Origin: Amycolatopsis sp. 195334CR
GTDB lineage: Bacteria > Actinomycetota > Actinomycetes > Mycobacteriales > Pseudonocardiaceae
Assembly (NCBI RefSeq): GCF_017309385.1
Contig: NZ_JAFJMJ010000001.1
Location: 4,340,001-4,404,000 of the forward strand
Direction: 5' to 3'
DNA: 64,000 nucleotides
Shown here piece after piece: positions 38,301 through 59,483 of this stretch. The translations under genes were made by a program, and so were the position numbers. The notes under the pieces were generated by a model. That model did no database searches, had not been told where the DNA came from, and saw nothing but the letters and a program-made list of their open reading frames with translations. Position 1 is the stretch's first letter; each line of letters starts with the position of its first letter.

Positions 38301-41300
38301 CCGACCGACCTGGCGTACGTGATCTTCACGTCGGGGTCCACGGGTGTGCCGAAGGGCGTGATGATCGACCACCTCGGCGTGCTCAACACCGTGGTCGACA
38401 TCAACCAGCGCTTCGACGTCACGCCGGACGACCGGGTGCTGGGACTGGCGTCGCTGAGCTTCGACCTATCGGTGTACGACATCTTCGGCCCGCTGGCGGT
38501 CGGCGCGGCGCTGGTGCTTCCCGCGCCCGAGGGCGTGAAGGACCCGTCGCACTGGGTCGAGCTGATCGACCGCCACGGCGTCACCGTCTGGGACTCCGTG
38601 CCGATGTTGCTGCAACTGCTGGTCGAAGCCCCGGAAGCGAGCGCGCAAACGCTTGCCTCCCTGCGAATCGGCCTGCTCTCGGGTGACTGGATCCCGGTGA
38701 CGCTGCCCGAGAAGGTGTGGGCGCTGAACCCGGAGATGAAGCTCTTCAGCGGGGGTGGCGCCACGGAGGCGTCGATCTGGTCGATCACCCACCCGATCAC
38801 CGAGGTCGACCCGGGCTGGACGAGCATCCCGTACGGCCGTCCGCTGTCCAACCAGCGCTTCTACATCCTCAACAGCGCGCAGGAACCGTGCCCGGTCGGC
38901 GTGGCCGGTGAGCTGTGCATCGGCGGCATCGGGGTGGCCCGCGGGTACTGGCGCGATGAGGAGCGGACGAACGCGAGCTTCCTGCCTGACCCGTTCTCCG
39001 ACGACCCGCGCGCGTTGCTCTACCGGACCGGCGACCTGGGGCGGTGGCGCAAAGACGGCGTGATCGAGTTCCTGGGCCGGGTGGATCACCAGGTCAAGAT
39101 CCGCGGGTTCCGGGTGGAACTGGGTGAGATCGATTCGGTGCTCTCGGCGCATCCGGCGGTGGCCGAGTCGGTGACGGTGGTGCACCAGGACGGGGTGAAC
39201 CGGCGGCTCGCGTCCTATGTGGTCACCGAAGCCGACCCGGCTGAGCTGCGCGACTGGGTGCACTCGCGGCTGCCCGAGTACATGGTCCCGGCGGGCGTGA
39301 CCCGGCTCGACCGGCTGCCGTTGTCGTCGAACGGCAAGGTGGACCGGTCGGCGTTGCCCGAGCCGGTGTGGCAGGCGGCCGACGAGTTCGTCGAGGCGCG
39401 GTCGGAGCAGGAACGCGTGCTGGCCCGGATCTGGGCCGAGGTGCTGGGAGTCGAACGCGTCGGCGTGCGGGACAACTTCTTCGCGCTCGGTGGCGACTCG
39501 ATCCTGTCGATCCAGATGGTCTCGCGAGCGGCCCAGCACGGGATCCAGCTGACTCCGGCGCAGGTGTTCCGCGAGCAGACCGTGGCTCGGCTGGTGGAAG
39601 TGGCTGGTCAGGGTCCGGTGGTGGTCGCCGATCAGGGACCGGTGGTCGGACCGGTGGAGCTGGGGCCGGTGCAGCGCTGGTTCTTCGGCCTCGACCTGAC
39701 GAACCGCGACCACTGGAACCAGACCGTGGTGCTCGAAGCCGACGGCGAACTGGACGCCGAGCGCGTGGCCAAGGCACTCGAAACCGTGCTCGACCGCCAC
39801 GACGTGCTGCGCTCCCGCTTCGCCCGTGAAGACGGGCAGTGGCGCCAGGAGCAGTTGGCCGAGGCCACCGCGCCGGTGGTCGACGGGGACCCGAACCGCG
39901 GACTGGACATCGAACACGGACCGTTGCTGCAGGCGGCGATCACCGGCAACACCGTCACGATCGCCTGTCACCACCTGGTGATCGACGCGGTGAGCTGGCG
40001 CTTCGTCCTGGAGGACTTCGAACGCGCTTACCTCGGTGAAGGCGAGATGCCCGCGAAGACCACCTCGTACGCGGAGTGGTCCTCGCGGCTCGCGGACTAC
40101 GACGCGAGCGATCAGGTCGAGTACTGGCGCGAGCTCGTGGACACGATCACCCCGCTGCCCGCCGACCTGAGCGGCGACGACACGCACGCCACCGCCGTCA
40201 CCCGGCGGGTCTTGCTCCCGGCCGCGTCCCTGGTGGACGCCGGCCGCCGGATGAAGGCCCGGCCGGACGAACTCGTGCTGACCGCCTGGGCACGGGCGCT
40301 CGCCGAGTGGACCGGCCGCGACGGCGTGACCGTCGACGTCGAGGCCCACGGGCGCGAGGCGTTGTCCGACGACGTCGACCTTTCCCGGACGGCGGGCTGG
40401 TTCACCGCGATCCGACCGGTCCACCTGCCGGTCGGCGGCACCGACGAGATCGGGGCCCTGCGGGCGGTGAAGCGGTCGCTGCGCGAGGCGCCGGACCAGG
40501 GCATCGGGTACGGACTTCTGCGTGCCCAGCTCGGCCGGGACGCGCCGGTACTGTTCAACTACCTCGGCCAGATCGACCAGGCCGGCGCGGTGTTCGCCCT
40601 GCGCTACGACCCGGCCGCCAACGACGCCGGGTACGCGCCGGAGAACCGCCGCCACCACACCTTCGAGATCAACGCCGGGCTGCACCACGACCAGTTGCTG
40701 ATCGATTTCACCTACTCCTCGGCCCGGCACGAGGGCACCACCATCGACGGCCTGCTCGACAGCGTGCAGCGGCAGCTCACCGCGCTGACCGACTCGACGC
40801 AGGCCGCTTTCATCCCGGAGGACTTCCCACTCACCCAGGTCACCGAGGCGGAACTCGCGCGGATCGCGACCACCTCGATCGACGACCTGTACCCGGCGAC
40901 GCCGATGCAGCAGGGTTTGCTGTTCCACACGCTGTCCGCACCCGACTCGGGTGTCTACATCGAACAGATCCGGCTCCGGCTGTCCGGTGAGCTGCGAGTG
41001 TCCACTTTGTGCGACGCGTGGGAACGGACCGTGCAACGGCATCCCGCGTTGCGCACCGCGCTGGCCTGGCAGGACCTCACGACGCCGTACCAGGTGGTGC
41101 ACACCAAGGTCGCCGCGCCGATCGTCATCGAGGAACGCGACGACCTCGACGCACTGCTGCGCGAGGACCGGACCGCCGGGTTCTCGCTGTCCGACGCGCC
41201 GCTGATGCGCCTGCGGCTGATCCGCGCCGACGACCGGTCCTGGGACCTCGTCTGGTCGCACCACCACGTCGTGCTGGACGGGTGGAGCGCGGCGCTGGTG

Positions 41301-44300
41301 CTGGAGGACTTCTTCGCCGTGTACCGCGCGCTGGTGGCCGGGGAGGAACCGTCCGCGGTGACGGCACCGCCGTACCGCGACTACGTCGAATGGCTGGCCG
41401 CGCAGGACCTCGGCACGGCCGAGGAGTACTGGCGCACGCACCTCGCCGGGTTCACCGAGCCGACGCGGCTGGGCATCGAGCAGGTCATCGCCGCGACGGC
41501 GCGTCGTCCGGAAGCAGCCGAGTCCACTGTGGAACTGCCGAAGGAACTGTCGGACCGCACCCGCGAATTCGCCCGTGCGCACGGGCTCACGCTGAACACC
41601 GTGCTGATGGGCGCCTGGTCGCTGCTGCTGTCGCGGTACTCCGGCCAGCGGGACCTGGTCTTCGGCGTCACCTCCGCCGGGCGTCCGGCGGAAGTGTCCG
41701 AAGTGGAGCGGATGATCGGTTTGTTTATCAACACGCTCCCCGCACGCGTGGGCGTGCCCGCCGAACAGCGGGTCGCCGACTGGCTGCGCGACCTCCAGCG
41801 GGTGGAGACCGAGCGCCGCCGGTACGAGAACACCCCGCTGACCAAGGCACACGAGTGGAGCGACATCGCGGGCGGGACCCCATTGTTCGACCACATCTTC
41901 GTGGTGGAGAATTACCTGCTCGACGAGTCCGTGTTCCAAGTGGACGAATCTCTGCGCGTCTCGGACTACCGCTCCTACGAGCAGACGAACTACCTGCTGG
42001 CGCTGGTGGTGGAACCGCTGGAACGGCTCACCCTGCGCACGCGGCACGATCCCGACCGGCTCGCCGCCGACACCGTGGAGCGGCTGCTCGGCCACTTCGA
42101 GGTGCTGCTGGACGGGGTCATCTCCGCGCCACAGCGGCCGGTCGGCGAGGTGCCGCTGCTCAGTGCGGCCGAGCGCGAGATGCTGGTGCGCCAGTGGAAC
42201 GACACCGACGAGGACTTCGGTGCGCCTGCCTGTGTGCACGAGGGTGTGTGGGCGGCTGGGGCGCGGTTCCCGGACGCGCCGGCGGTCATCGCGCACGACG
42301 GGGTGCTGACGTACGGGGAGTTGCTGGCGCGGGCGTCGCGGATCGGCTGGTGGTTGCGGGAGCAGGGTGCGCGGCCGAACGAGTTGGTCGGCGTGTGCCT
42401 GCCGAAGGGCGTGGAGCAGATCGCGGCGGTCTTGGGCGTGGTGGCTTCGGGGGCGGCTTATCTGCCGCTGGATCCAGGGCTACCGCAGGCGCGGCTCGCG
42501 GAACTGATCGAACTCGGTGGGGTCACGCGGGTGCTGACGGGCTCGGGTATCGAGCTTCCGGGCGGTGTGACCCGACTGGATCTGGATGTCGAAAAGCTGG
42601 CGACCTATTCGGCGGAAATGCCGGACGTGGTGCAGGCCCCGACGGATCTGGCGTACGTGATCTTCACGTCGGGGTCCACCGGGGTGCCGAAGGGCGTGAT
42701 GATCGATCACCTCGGGGTGCACAACACCGTGGTCGACATCAATCGGCGCTTCGAGGTGACGCCGGACGACCGGGTGCTGGGGCTCGCGTCGTTGAGCTTC
42801 GACCTATCGGTGTACGACATTTTCGGTCCGCTGGCGGTGGGGGCGGCGTTGGTGCTTCCGGCGCCGGACGGGGTGAAGGATCCTTCGCACTGGGTGGAGT
42901 TGATCGAGCGGTATCGGGTGACGGTGTGGGACTCGGTGCCGATGTTGTTGCAGCTGCTGGTGGAGGCGCCGGAGGCTTCGGCCGAGAAGCTGGCCTCGCT
43001 GCGAGTCGGGTTGCTTTCGGGTGACTGGATTCCGGTGTCGTTGCCCGAGAAGGTGTGGGCTTTGAACCCGGGGATGAAGATCTTCAGTGGTGGTGGGGCG
43101 ACGGAGGCGTCGATCTGGTCGATCTCGTATCCGATCACCGAGGTGGACCCGTCGTGGACGAGCATTCCGTATGGTCGTCCGTTGTCCAACCAGCGCTTTT
43201 ACGTCCTGAACGAGGCGCAGCAGTTGTGTCCGGTGGGCGTGGCCGGTGAGTTGTGCATTGGCGGTATCGGGGTGGCGCGCGGGTATTGGGGTGATGAGGA
43301 GCGGACGAACGCGAGCTTCTTGCCTGACCCGTTCTCCGATGATCCGCGGGCATTGCTGTACCGGACTGGTGACCTGGGGCGGTGGCGCAGTGATGGGGTG
43401 ATCGAGTTCCTCGGGCGCGTGGATCACCAGGTGAAGATCCGCGGCTTCCGGGTGGAGCTGGGGGAGATCGACTCGGTGTTGTCGGCGCATCCGGCGGTGG
43501 CCGAGTCGGTGACGGTGGTGCACCAGGAAGGCACGAACCGGCGGCTTGCGTCCTACGTGGTCGCTGAGAACGCGGATGTCACGGCATTGCAGGAATGGGT
43601 GCGCGAGCGGTTGCCCGAGTACATGGTCCCGGCTGGGGTCACCGTGCTGGACAGGCTTCCGTTGTCGTCGAACGGCAAGGTGGACCGGTCCGCGCTGCCG
43701 GAACCGGAGTGGCAGTCCGACGGCGAGTACGTCGAGGCGCGGTCCGCCACCGAGAAGGCGCTGGCCGGAGTGTGGGCCGAGGTGCTGGGTGTCGAGCGTG
43801 TGGGCATCCACGACAATTTCTTCGCCCTCGGTGGCGACTCGATCCTGTCGATCCAGATGGTGTCGCGGGCGGCTCAGGCCGGGATCCACCTGACACCGGC
43901 GCAGGTGTTCCGCGAGCAGACCGTGGCCCGGCTGGCGGAAATGGTCGGGGAGAAGCGCACGTCGATTCAACGGCGTGAACGTGGTGCGGTCTCGCGGCTG
44001 TCCAGGGGACAGGAAGCGCTCTGGTCAATTTATCGATTCGCCGACGAATCGGGGGCCTACCACGTCGCGACCGCGATGCGGGTGCTGTCCCCGTTGGACA
44101 ACGAGCTGCTGCGGTCTGCCTGGCAGACGGTGGTTTCCCGGCACAGCCTGCTCGGCGCGGTGTTCGGCGAGGACGATCAAGGGCCTTTCTTCCGGATCGA
44201 TCCCGGTGCGGTGGCCGACTTCGACGTGGTGGACGCCCGTGCGGTGGCCGACCTGGAAGGCCTGGTCGCCGACGAGGCCGACCGTCCGTTCGCTTTGGAC

Positions 44301-47300
44301 GATGGCGCGCCGGTCCGGCTCCGCGTGTTCGAGCGTGACGGCGAGTCGGTCCTGCTGATCTGCGCGCACCACATCGTGGTCGACCTCTGGTCGTGCGTGG
44401 TGCTGCTGGAGGAACTGGCGCTCGAATACCGGGGCGAGGCATCCATGCCGCCGCCGGCCGTCGAGTACGCCGACTTCGTGGACTGGCAGCGGGAACTGCT
44501 GTCCGGCGCCGACGGCGAGCGGCTGTGGGAGTACTGGCGTGAGCGGCTCGACGGTGATCTGCCGGTGCTCGCCCTGCCCGCCGACCGCCCGCGCCCAGCC
44601 GTGCAGTCGTTCCGCGGCGCGAACCGCGTGTTCAACGTCGGCCAGGAGATCTCCGAAGGGCTGAAGGAACTGGGTGCCCGGCTCGGGGTGACGCCGTTCG
44701 TGGTGCTGCTGTCGGCGTACCAGCTGTTCCTGCACCGCGAGACCGGGCAGAATCGGATCGTGGTCGGCTCACCGACGGCGGGGCGCGGGCAGCCGGAGAT
44801 CGACAACGTGGTCGGGTACTTCATCAACCCGTTGCCGATGCTCACCGACTTCACCCCGGATATGTCCTTTGAGGACACGCTCAGGCAGGTCAACGAGGTG
44901 GTCCTCGGGGCGTTCGAGCACGAGGACTTCCCGATGGCGGAGATGGTCGAGCGGCTCGCCCCCGAGCGCGACTCCTCGTATTCGCCGCTGTACCAGACGA
45001 TGTTCGTGATGCAGCGGACGCAGGCGTTCGACACCGAAGGGCTGGCGCCATTGGCCGTCGGTGCCGGGAACCGGCTCCAGGTGGGCGAGGGCGAGGCGAT
45101 CGAGCTGCACTCGCTGGTGGTCGAGCCCGCCACCGTGCAACGCCGGTGGTCGATGTTCGACCTGACCTGGATGGTCGCCGAGTCGGACGACGGGTTCCTG
45201 GTTTCGGTGGACTACAACACGGATCTGTTCGACGAGAGCACGGTCGACCGGTTCCTGGAACACTTCCGCGTGCTGCTGGACGGGGTCGTCGCGGCGCCGG
45301 AGCGGCCGGTCGGTGAGGTGCCGCTGCTGACCGAAGCCGAACGGAACCGGCTGGTCCACGAGTGGAACGACACCGACGAGGATTTCGGTGCGCCTGCCTG
45401 TGTGCACGAGGGCGTGTGGGCGGCTGGGGCGCGGTATCCGGAGGCGACCGCGGTCATCGCGCACGACGGTGAGCTGACCTACCGGGAGCTGCTGGCTCGG
45501 GCGTCGCGAATCGGCTGGTGGTTGCGCGAACAGGGTGCCCTGCCGAACGAGCTGGTGGGTATCTGCCTGCCGAAGGGGGTGAACCAGGTCGCCGCGGTGC
45601 TGGGCGTGGTGGCCTCGGGCGCGGCCTACCTGCCGCTGGACCCGGCCCTGCCGCAGGCGCGGCTCGCCGAGCTGATCGAGCTCGGCGGGGTGAAGCACGT
45701 GCTCACCGCGTCCGATGTGGACCTTCCCCCGGTCGGCACGCGGCTCGACCTGGATCGGGATCAGCTGACCGGGTTCTCCTCGCGGATGCCGGACGTGGTG
45801 CAGACTCCGACGGATCTGGCGTACGTGATCTTCACATCGGGTTCCACTGGAGTGCCGAAGGGTGTGATGATCGATCACCTCGGGGTGCACAACACGGTCG
45901 TAGACATCAATCGGCGCTTCGAGGTGATGCCGGAGGATCGGGTGCTGGGGCTGGCGTCGTTGAGTTTTGACTTGTCGGTGTACGACATTTTCGGTCCGCT
46001 GGCGGTGGGGGCGGCGTTGGTGCTCCCGGCGCCCGAAGGCGTGAAGGACCCGTCGCATTGGGTTGAGCTGGTGGACCGGCATGACGTGACTGTCTGGGAC
46101 TCGGTCCCGATGTTGTTGCAGCTGCTGGTGGAGGCGCCGGAGGCGGACGCCACCAGCCTTGCGTCCCTCCGAGTGGGGCTGCTCTCGGGGGACTGGATTC
46201 CGGTGTCGTTGCCCGAGAAGGTGTGGGCGCTGAACCCGGGGATGAAGATCTTCAGCGGTGGTGGGGCGACGGAGGCGTCGATCTGGTCGATCTCGTACCC
46301 CATCACGGAAGTCGACCCGTCGTGGACGAGCATTCCGTACGGTCGTCCGTTGTCCAACCAGCGCTTTTACGTCCTGAACGAGGCACAGCAGTTGTGCCCG
46401 GTGGGCGTGGCCGGTGAGTTGTGCATCGGCGGCATCGGGGTGGCGCGCGGGTATTGGGGTGACGAGGAGCGGACGAACGCAAGCTTCCTGTCCGACCCGT
46501 TCTCCGACGACCCGCGGGCGTTGCTCTACCGCACCGGTGACCTCGGGCGGTGGCGTAGTGATGGAGTGATCGAGTTCCTTGGGCGCGTCGACCACCAGGT
46601 CAAGATCCGCGGCTTCCGCGTGGAGCTGGGCGAGATCGACTCGGCGCTGACGGCCCATGAAGCCGTTTCCGACGCGGTCACCGTCGTCCACGGCGAAGGC
46701 ACCGGAAAGCGGCTGGCGTCCTATGTGGTCACTGAAGCCGATCCCGCCGAACTGCGGGGCTGGGTGCGCGACCGGCTGCCCGAGTACATGGTCCCGGCCG
46801 GGATCACCGTGCTCGAAAGGCTCCCGTTGTCGTCCAACGGCAAGGTGGACCGGTCGGCGTTGCCGGAGCCGGTGTGGCAGGCGGCTGACGAGTTCGTCGA
46901 GGCCCGGTCCGACCAGGAACGCGTGCTCGCCGAGATCTGGGCCGACGTGCTCGGCCTGGACGAAGTCGGGGTGCTGGACAACTTCTTCGCGCTCGGCGGC
47001 GACTCGATCCTGTCGATCCAGATGGTCTCCCGGGCTGCCCAGCACGGCATTCACCTGACGCCCGCGCAGGTGTTCCGGGAGCAGACCGTGGCCCGGCTGG
47101 TCGAAGTGGCTGGTCAGGGGCCGGTGGTGGTCGCCGAGCAGGGACCCGTGGTCGGACCCGTCGAGCTGGGGCCGGTGCAGCGCTGGTTCTTCGGCCTCGA
47201 ACTGGAGAACCCGGACCACTGGAACCAGGGCGTGGTGCTGGAGTCGAGCATCGAGCTCGATCCGGACCTGGTCGCCGAGGCGCTCGGCAAGGTGGTCGCG

Positions 47301-48468
47301 CACCACGACGTGCTGAGGTCGCGGTTCGTCGACCGCGCTCAGGAACAGCTCGAAACCGACGAGGTACCGGTCGAGCTGATCGACGGCTCCGGCCGCGACG
47401 CCGACGTGGTGATGGTCGACGCCGTTCGCGCCGCGCATTCGGGCCTGGACCTGGAGAACGGGCCGCTGCTGCGTGCCGTGGTCGTCGACCTCGACGACGC
47501 CCAACGGCTCGTCCTCGCCTGCCACCACCTGGTGGTCGACGCGGTGTCCTGGCGGTTCATCGTCGAGGACTTCGAGCGCGCTTATCTCGACGAAGGCGAC
47601 TTCCCGCCGAAGACCACCTCGTTCGCGGAATGGACCTCACGCCTGTATGACCACGACGTCAGCGGCCAGGCCGACTACTGGCGTCAGGTGGCGAGCACGA
47701 TCACCCCGCTGCCGGTGGACCGCGCGGGCCAGGACGTGCAGGCCAGCGCCATCACCCGCCGCCTCACCCTGCCAGCGGACGTCACCGCCGAACTCGTCGA
47801 GAACGCCCGCCGGACCAAGGCGCGCACCGACGAACTCGTGCTCACCGCCTGCGCGCAGGGCCTCGCCGACTGGAGCGATCGCGCGGGCATCACCATCGAC
47901 GTCGAGGGCCACGGCCGCGAACCGCTGTTCGACGACGTGGACCTGACCAGGACCGCGGGCTGGTTCACCGTGATCCGCCCGGTGCACCTGCCGGTCGGCG
48001 GGGCCGAGGCGGCCGAGGCCGTCCGCGTGGTCAAGCAGGCGCTGCGCGAGGCACCGGACAACGGCCTCGGCTACGGCCTGCTGCGCGAACAGCTCGGCCT
48101 GCCGGACGCGCCGGTGCTGTTCAACTACCTCGGGCAGGTCGACGAGTCCGCCACCGGCGACTCGGTGTTCCGCCTGCAACTGGACAACCCGGCCTGGGCG
48201 AGCGCCGCGCAGGCACCGGAGAACACCCGCCACCACACGCTGGAGATCAACGCGGGCATCCACCACACCGAGCTGGTGCTCGACCTGACCTACTCGACCG
48301 AACGCCACAGCGACACCACCGCCGCCGACCTGCTCGACGGCATCCGGCGGCGGCTGGAGGTGCTCGCCGGGCACGCCGAAGCGGCCGCGCACACCAGCGA
48401 CTTCCCGCTCGCCGGGCTCAGCCAGCAGGCGCTCGACGACCTCGTGGCCAAGATGGAAGGAAACGCCG

Positions 48469-48476
<8 letters not shown>
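35349..48476 (+). CDS. NRPS-1 hybrid: DH(inactive)-ACP-C-A-PCP-E-C-A-PCP-C-A-PCP-E
   Basis: 4375 residues. Aa 1-275 is a PKS-DH-like fold without catalytic residues (the HxxxG His reads Leu in DLELAG; HPALLDAALH reads HPVMLEAALQ). ACP about 290-365 (GIDSFMG). C1 has HHIVVDMWS near aa 505; A1 about 850-1340; PCP1 Ser near 1380; E1 HHLVIDAVS near 1540; C2 (DCL type, HHHVVLDGWS) near 1970; A2; PCP2 near 2828; C3 HHIVVDLWS near 3007; A3; PCP3 near 3884; E2 near 4059. The three A domains are nearly identical and share the pocket D-L-Y-D-L-S-G-I-W (235, 236, 239, 278, 299, 301, 322, 330, 331), closest to cysteine pockets but with Asp at 278 and Gly at 322. C subtypes agree with E positions, predicting acyl-D-X-L-X-D-X. 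There are no Cy domains. The stop overlaps the NRPS-2 start. Confidence 0.93.
37895..47105 (+). repeat. Three near-identical A-PCP units inside NRPS-1
   Basis: Units at about 37895-39600, 42230-43940 and 45400-47105 each run from GVWAAGA to PCP GGDSILSIQM and QVFREQTVARL. Long stretches, such as SGSTGVPKGVMIDHLGV and SLSFDLSVYDIFGPLAVG, are identical in protein and often in DNA. The C1 and C3 domains upstream of units 1 and 3 are also close copies. This points to recent duplication or gene conversion, and to the same substrate at modules 1, 2 and 3. Confidence 0.85.
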
Positions 48477-57921
<9,445 letters not shown>

Positions 57922-57934
57922 GGAGAGTTTTTCG

Positions 57935-58861
57935 ATGTACGACGTGATCGTGGTAGGCGCCGGGCCGTCCGGCCTGAACGCGGCGCTGATCCTGGGCCGC
58001 GCGCTGCGGCGGGTGCTGCTGGTGGACTCGGGCGAACCCCGCAACGCCAGGGCGCACGCGATGAACGGCTTCCTCAGCCGGGACGGGATCGACCCGGCGG
58101 AATTCCGCCAGATCGCCAGGGACGACCTGGCCAAGTACGAGACGGTGACCGTGCGGGACGTCGCGGTCGCCTCGGTGTCCGCGGGCGAGGAGGGCGCGTC
58201 GGTGGTGCTCGCCGACGGCACCACCGAACAGGCCCACAGCGTGCTGCTGACCGTGGGCCGCCGCGACAGGTTGCCCGAGGTCGACGGCGTGGCCGAGCTG
58301 TGGGGCCAGGGCGTCTACGGCTGCCCGTACTGCCACGGGTTCGAGGTGCGCGGGCAGAAGCTGGCCGTGCTGGGGGCGGAAACCTCCGCCGCGCACCTGG
58401 CCGTGCAGCTCACCCGGTACAGCTCCGACGTGGTGCTGTTCACCGGCGGCGCGCCGGACTTCGACGAGGAGGCGGCCGCCGCGCTCAAGGTATGCGAGGT
58501 GGACGTGCGGACGGAACCGGTCGAGCAGGTCATCGGCGCCGACGGCCGCCTCACCGGCGTGCGGATCGGGGGCGAGACGATCGCGCGCGACGCGATGTTC
58601 ATCAAGACCCCGCTCGACGCGCACGGTGAACTCGCCGAAGCGCTCGGCTGCGAACTGATGGACGACGGTTCGGTGCGGATCGACGAGCACGGGCACACCT
58701 CGGTCGACCGGGTCTACGCCGCCGGGGAAGCCGCGCGGCTGCCGAACTGGCCGTCACCGTGGATCCACGCGGTGACCAGCGCCGCGCTGGGCGCGATGGT
58801 CGCGCTGAGCATCGACCACGACCTGATCGTCGCCGACGTCCGGTCGAAGTTCGGGAGGTGA
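57935..58861 (+). CDS. Thioredoxin-reductase-like FAD enzyme with a CPYC motif (candidate disulfide-forming oxidase)
   Basis: 308 residues. FAD motif VVGAGPSGLNAALILGRA, redox motif GCPYCHGFE (Cys130/Cys133), NADPH-domain GAETSAAHLAV, and C-terminal GHTSVDRVYAAGEAA. It starts 13 bases after the NRPS-2 stop behind GGAG, so it is the last gene of the NRPS operon. Enzymes of this fold beside NRPS genes (GliT, HlmI, DepH types) oxidize two product thiols to a disulfide with oxygen. Three Cys-like A domains upstream would supply the thiols (inference). Alternatives are a general TrxR-like reductase or self-protection enzyme; no thioredoxin gene is adjacent. Confidence 0.87.
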   Translation: MYDVIVVGAGPSGLNAALILGRALRRVLLVDSGEPRNARAHAMNGFLSRDGIDPAEFRQIARDDLAKYETVTVRDVAVASVSAGEEGASVVLADGTTEQAHSVLLTVGRRDRLPEVDGVAELWGQGVYGCPYCHGFEVRGQKLAVLGAETSAAHLAVQLTRYSSDVVLFTGGAPDFDEEAAAALKVCEVDVRTEPVEQVIGADGRLTGVRIGGETIARDAMFIKTPLDAHGELAEALGCELMDDGSVRIDEHGHTSVDRVYAAGEAARLPNWPSPWIHAVTSAALGAMVALSIDHDLIVADVRSKFGR

Positions 58862-58877
58862 GGGCGAGCCCTCACCT
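58856..58877. terminator. 9-bp-stem hairpin spanning both stop codons of convergent genes
   Basis: AGGTGAGGG (58856-58864) pairs perfectly with CCCTCACCT (58869-58877) around the loop CGAG. The plus-strand TGA (58859-58861) and the minus-strand stop (58872-58874) both lie in the stem. It probably ends the NRPS operon and the minus-strand methyltransferase operon. Confidence 0.6.
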
Positions 58878-59483
58878 GGCCGTGCTGGCCCAGCCGGTCA
58901 GGTGGGGGATCTTCACCCCGAACGGGCCGTGGAGCAGGAACTCCTCGGTCTCCACCCGGTCGAACCCGGCCGCGTCGATGGCGCGGCCGGTCTCGCGCGC
59001 CGGATCGCAGCCGCCGTCGAGCCAGCGCGACGCCGGCGCCACGGTCTTCTGCGCCCAGCGCGACCAGGTGCCCTCGGGCGCGGCGACGTGCTCCAGGAAC
59101 ACGTAACGGCCACCCGGCCGCAGCACACGCACGATCTCGGCGAGTACCCGGCGCTGGTCGTCGACCGAGCACAGCACGATGGTGCCGACCACCGCGTCCA
59201 CGCTGTGGTCGGCCAGCGGAATGGCCTCCGCCGCTCCGCCGATGACCTGCCCCCTCGCCTTCTCGCGCAGGCGTTCGTGCAGGTAGGGATTGGGTTCGAG
59301 GCCGAGCCAGCGGACGTCGCGGCCGAAGTGCGCGGTGTTCGCGCCCGCGCCGGGGCCGATCTCCAGCACCGTGCCGGTCAGGTCCGCGAGGAGCTTGCGC
59401 CGCTGCGGGACGTACATGCCCGCCCCACCGGCGGAGCGGTTGCGAGCGGCGCGCTTCCAGCCGCGTGCGGTGCGCGTGGTCAT
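58872..59483 (-). CDS. Class I SAM-dependent methyltransferase
   Basis: A 203-residue methyltransferase (Methyltransf_11 type). SAM-binding VLEIGPGAGANTAHFG, the acidic GLEPNPYLHE strand end, AIPLADHSVDAVVGTIVLCSV, and VLRPGGRYVFLEHV give the complete fold. Target unknown: O- or N-methylation of the lipopeptide, or quinone-like housekeeping methylation. Its ATG overlaps the glycosyltransferase stop (ATGA), so the two are one operon. It converges on the CPYC oxidase. Confidence 0.85.
   Translation of the reverse strand: MTTRTARGWKRAARNRSAGGAGMYVPQRRKLLADLTGTVLEIGPGAGANTAHFGRDVRWLGLEPNPYLHERLREKARGQVIGGAAEAIPLADHSVDAVVGTIVLCSVDDQRRVLAEIVRVLRPGGRYVFLEHVAAPEGTWSRWAQKTVAPASRWLDGGCDPARETGRAIDAAGFDRVETEEFLLHGPFGVKIPHLTGWASTAR

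Noticed and set aside
38466..42296. A 1276-codon minus-strand open frame inside NRPS-1
   Set aside because: Same GC-bias artefact; composition is Arg/His/Gln-rich and mirrors the NRPS repeats.
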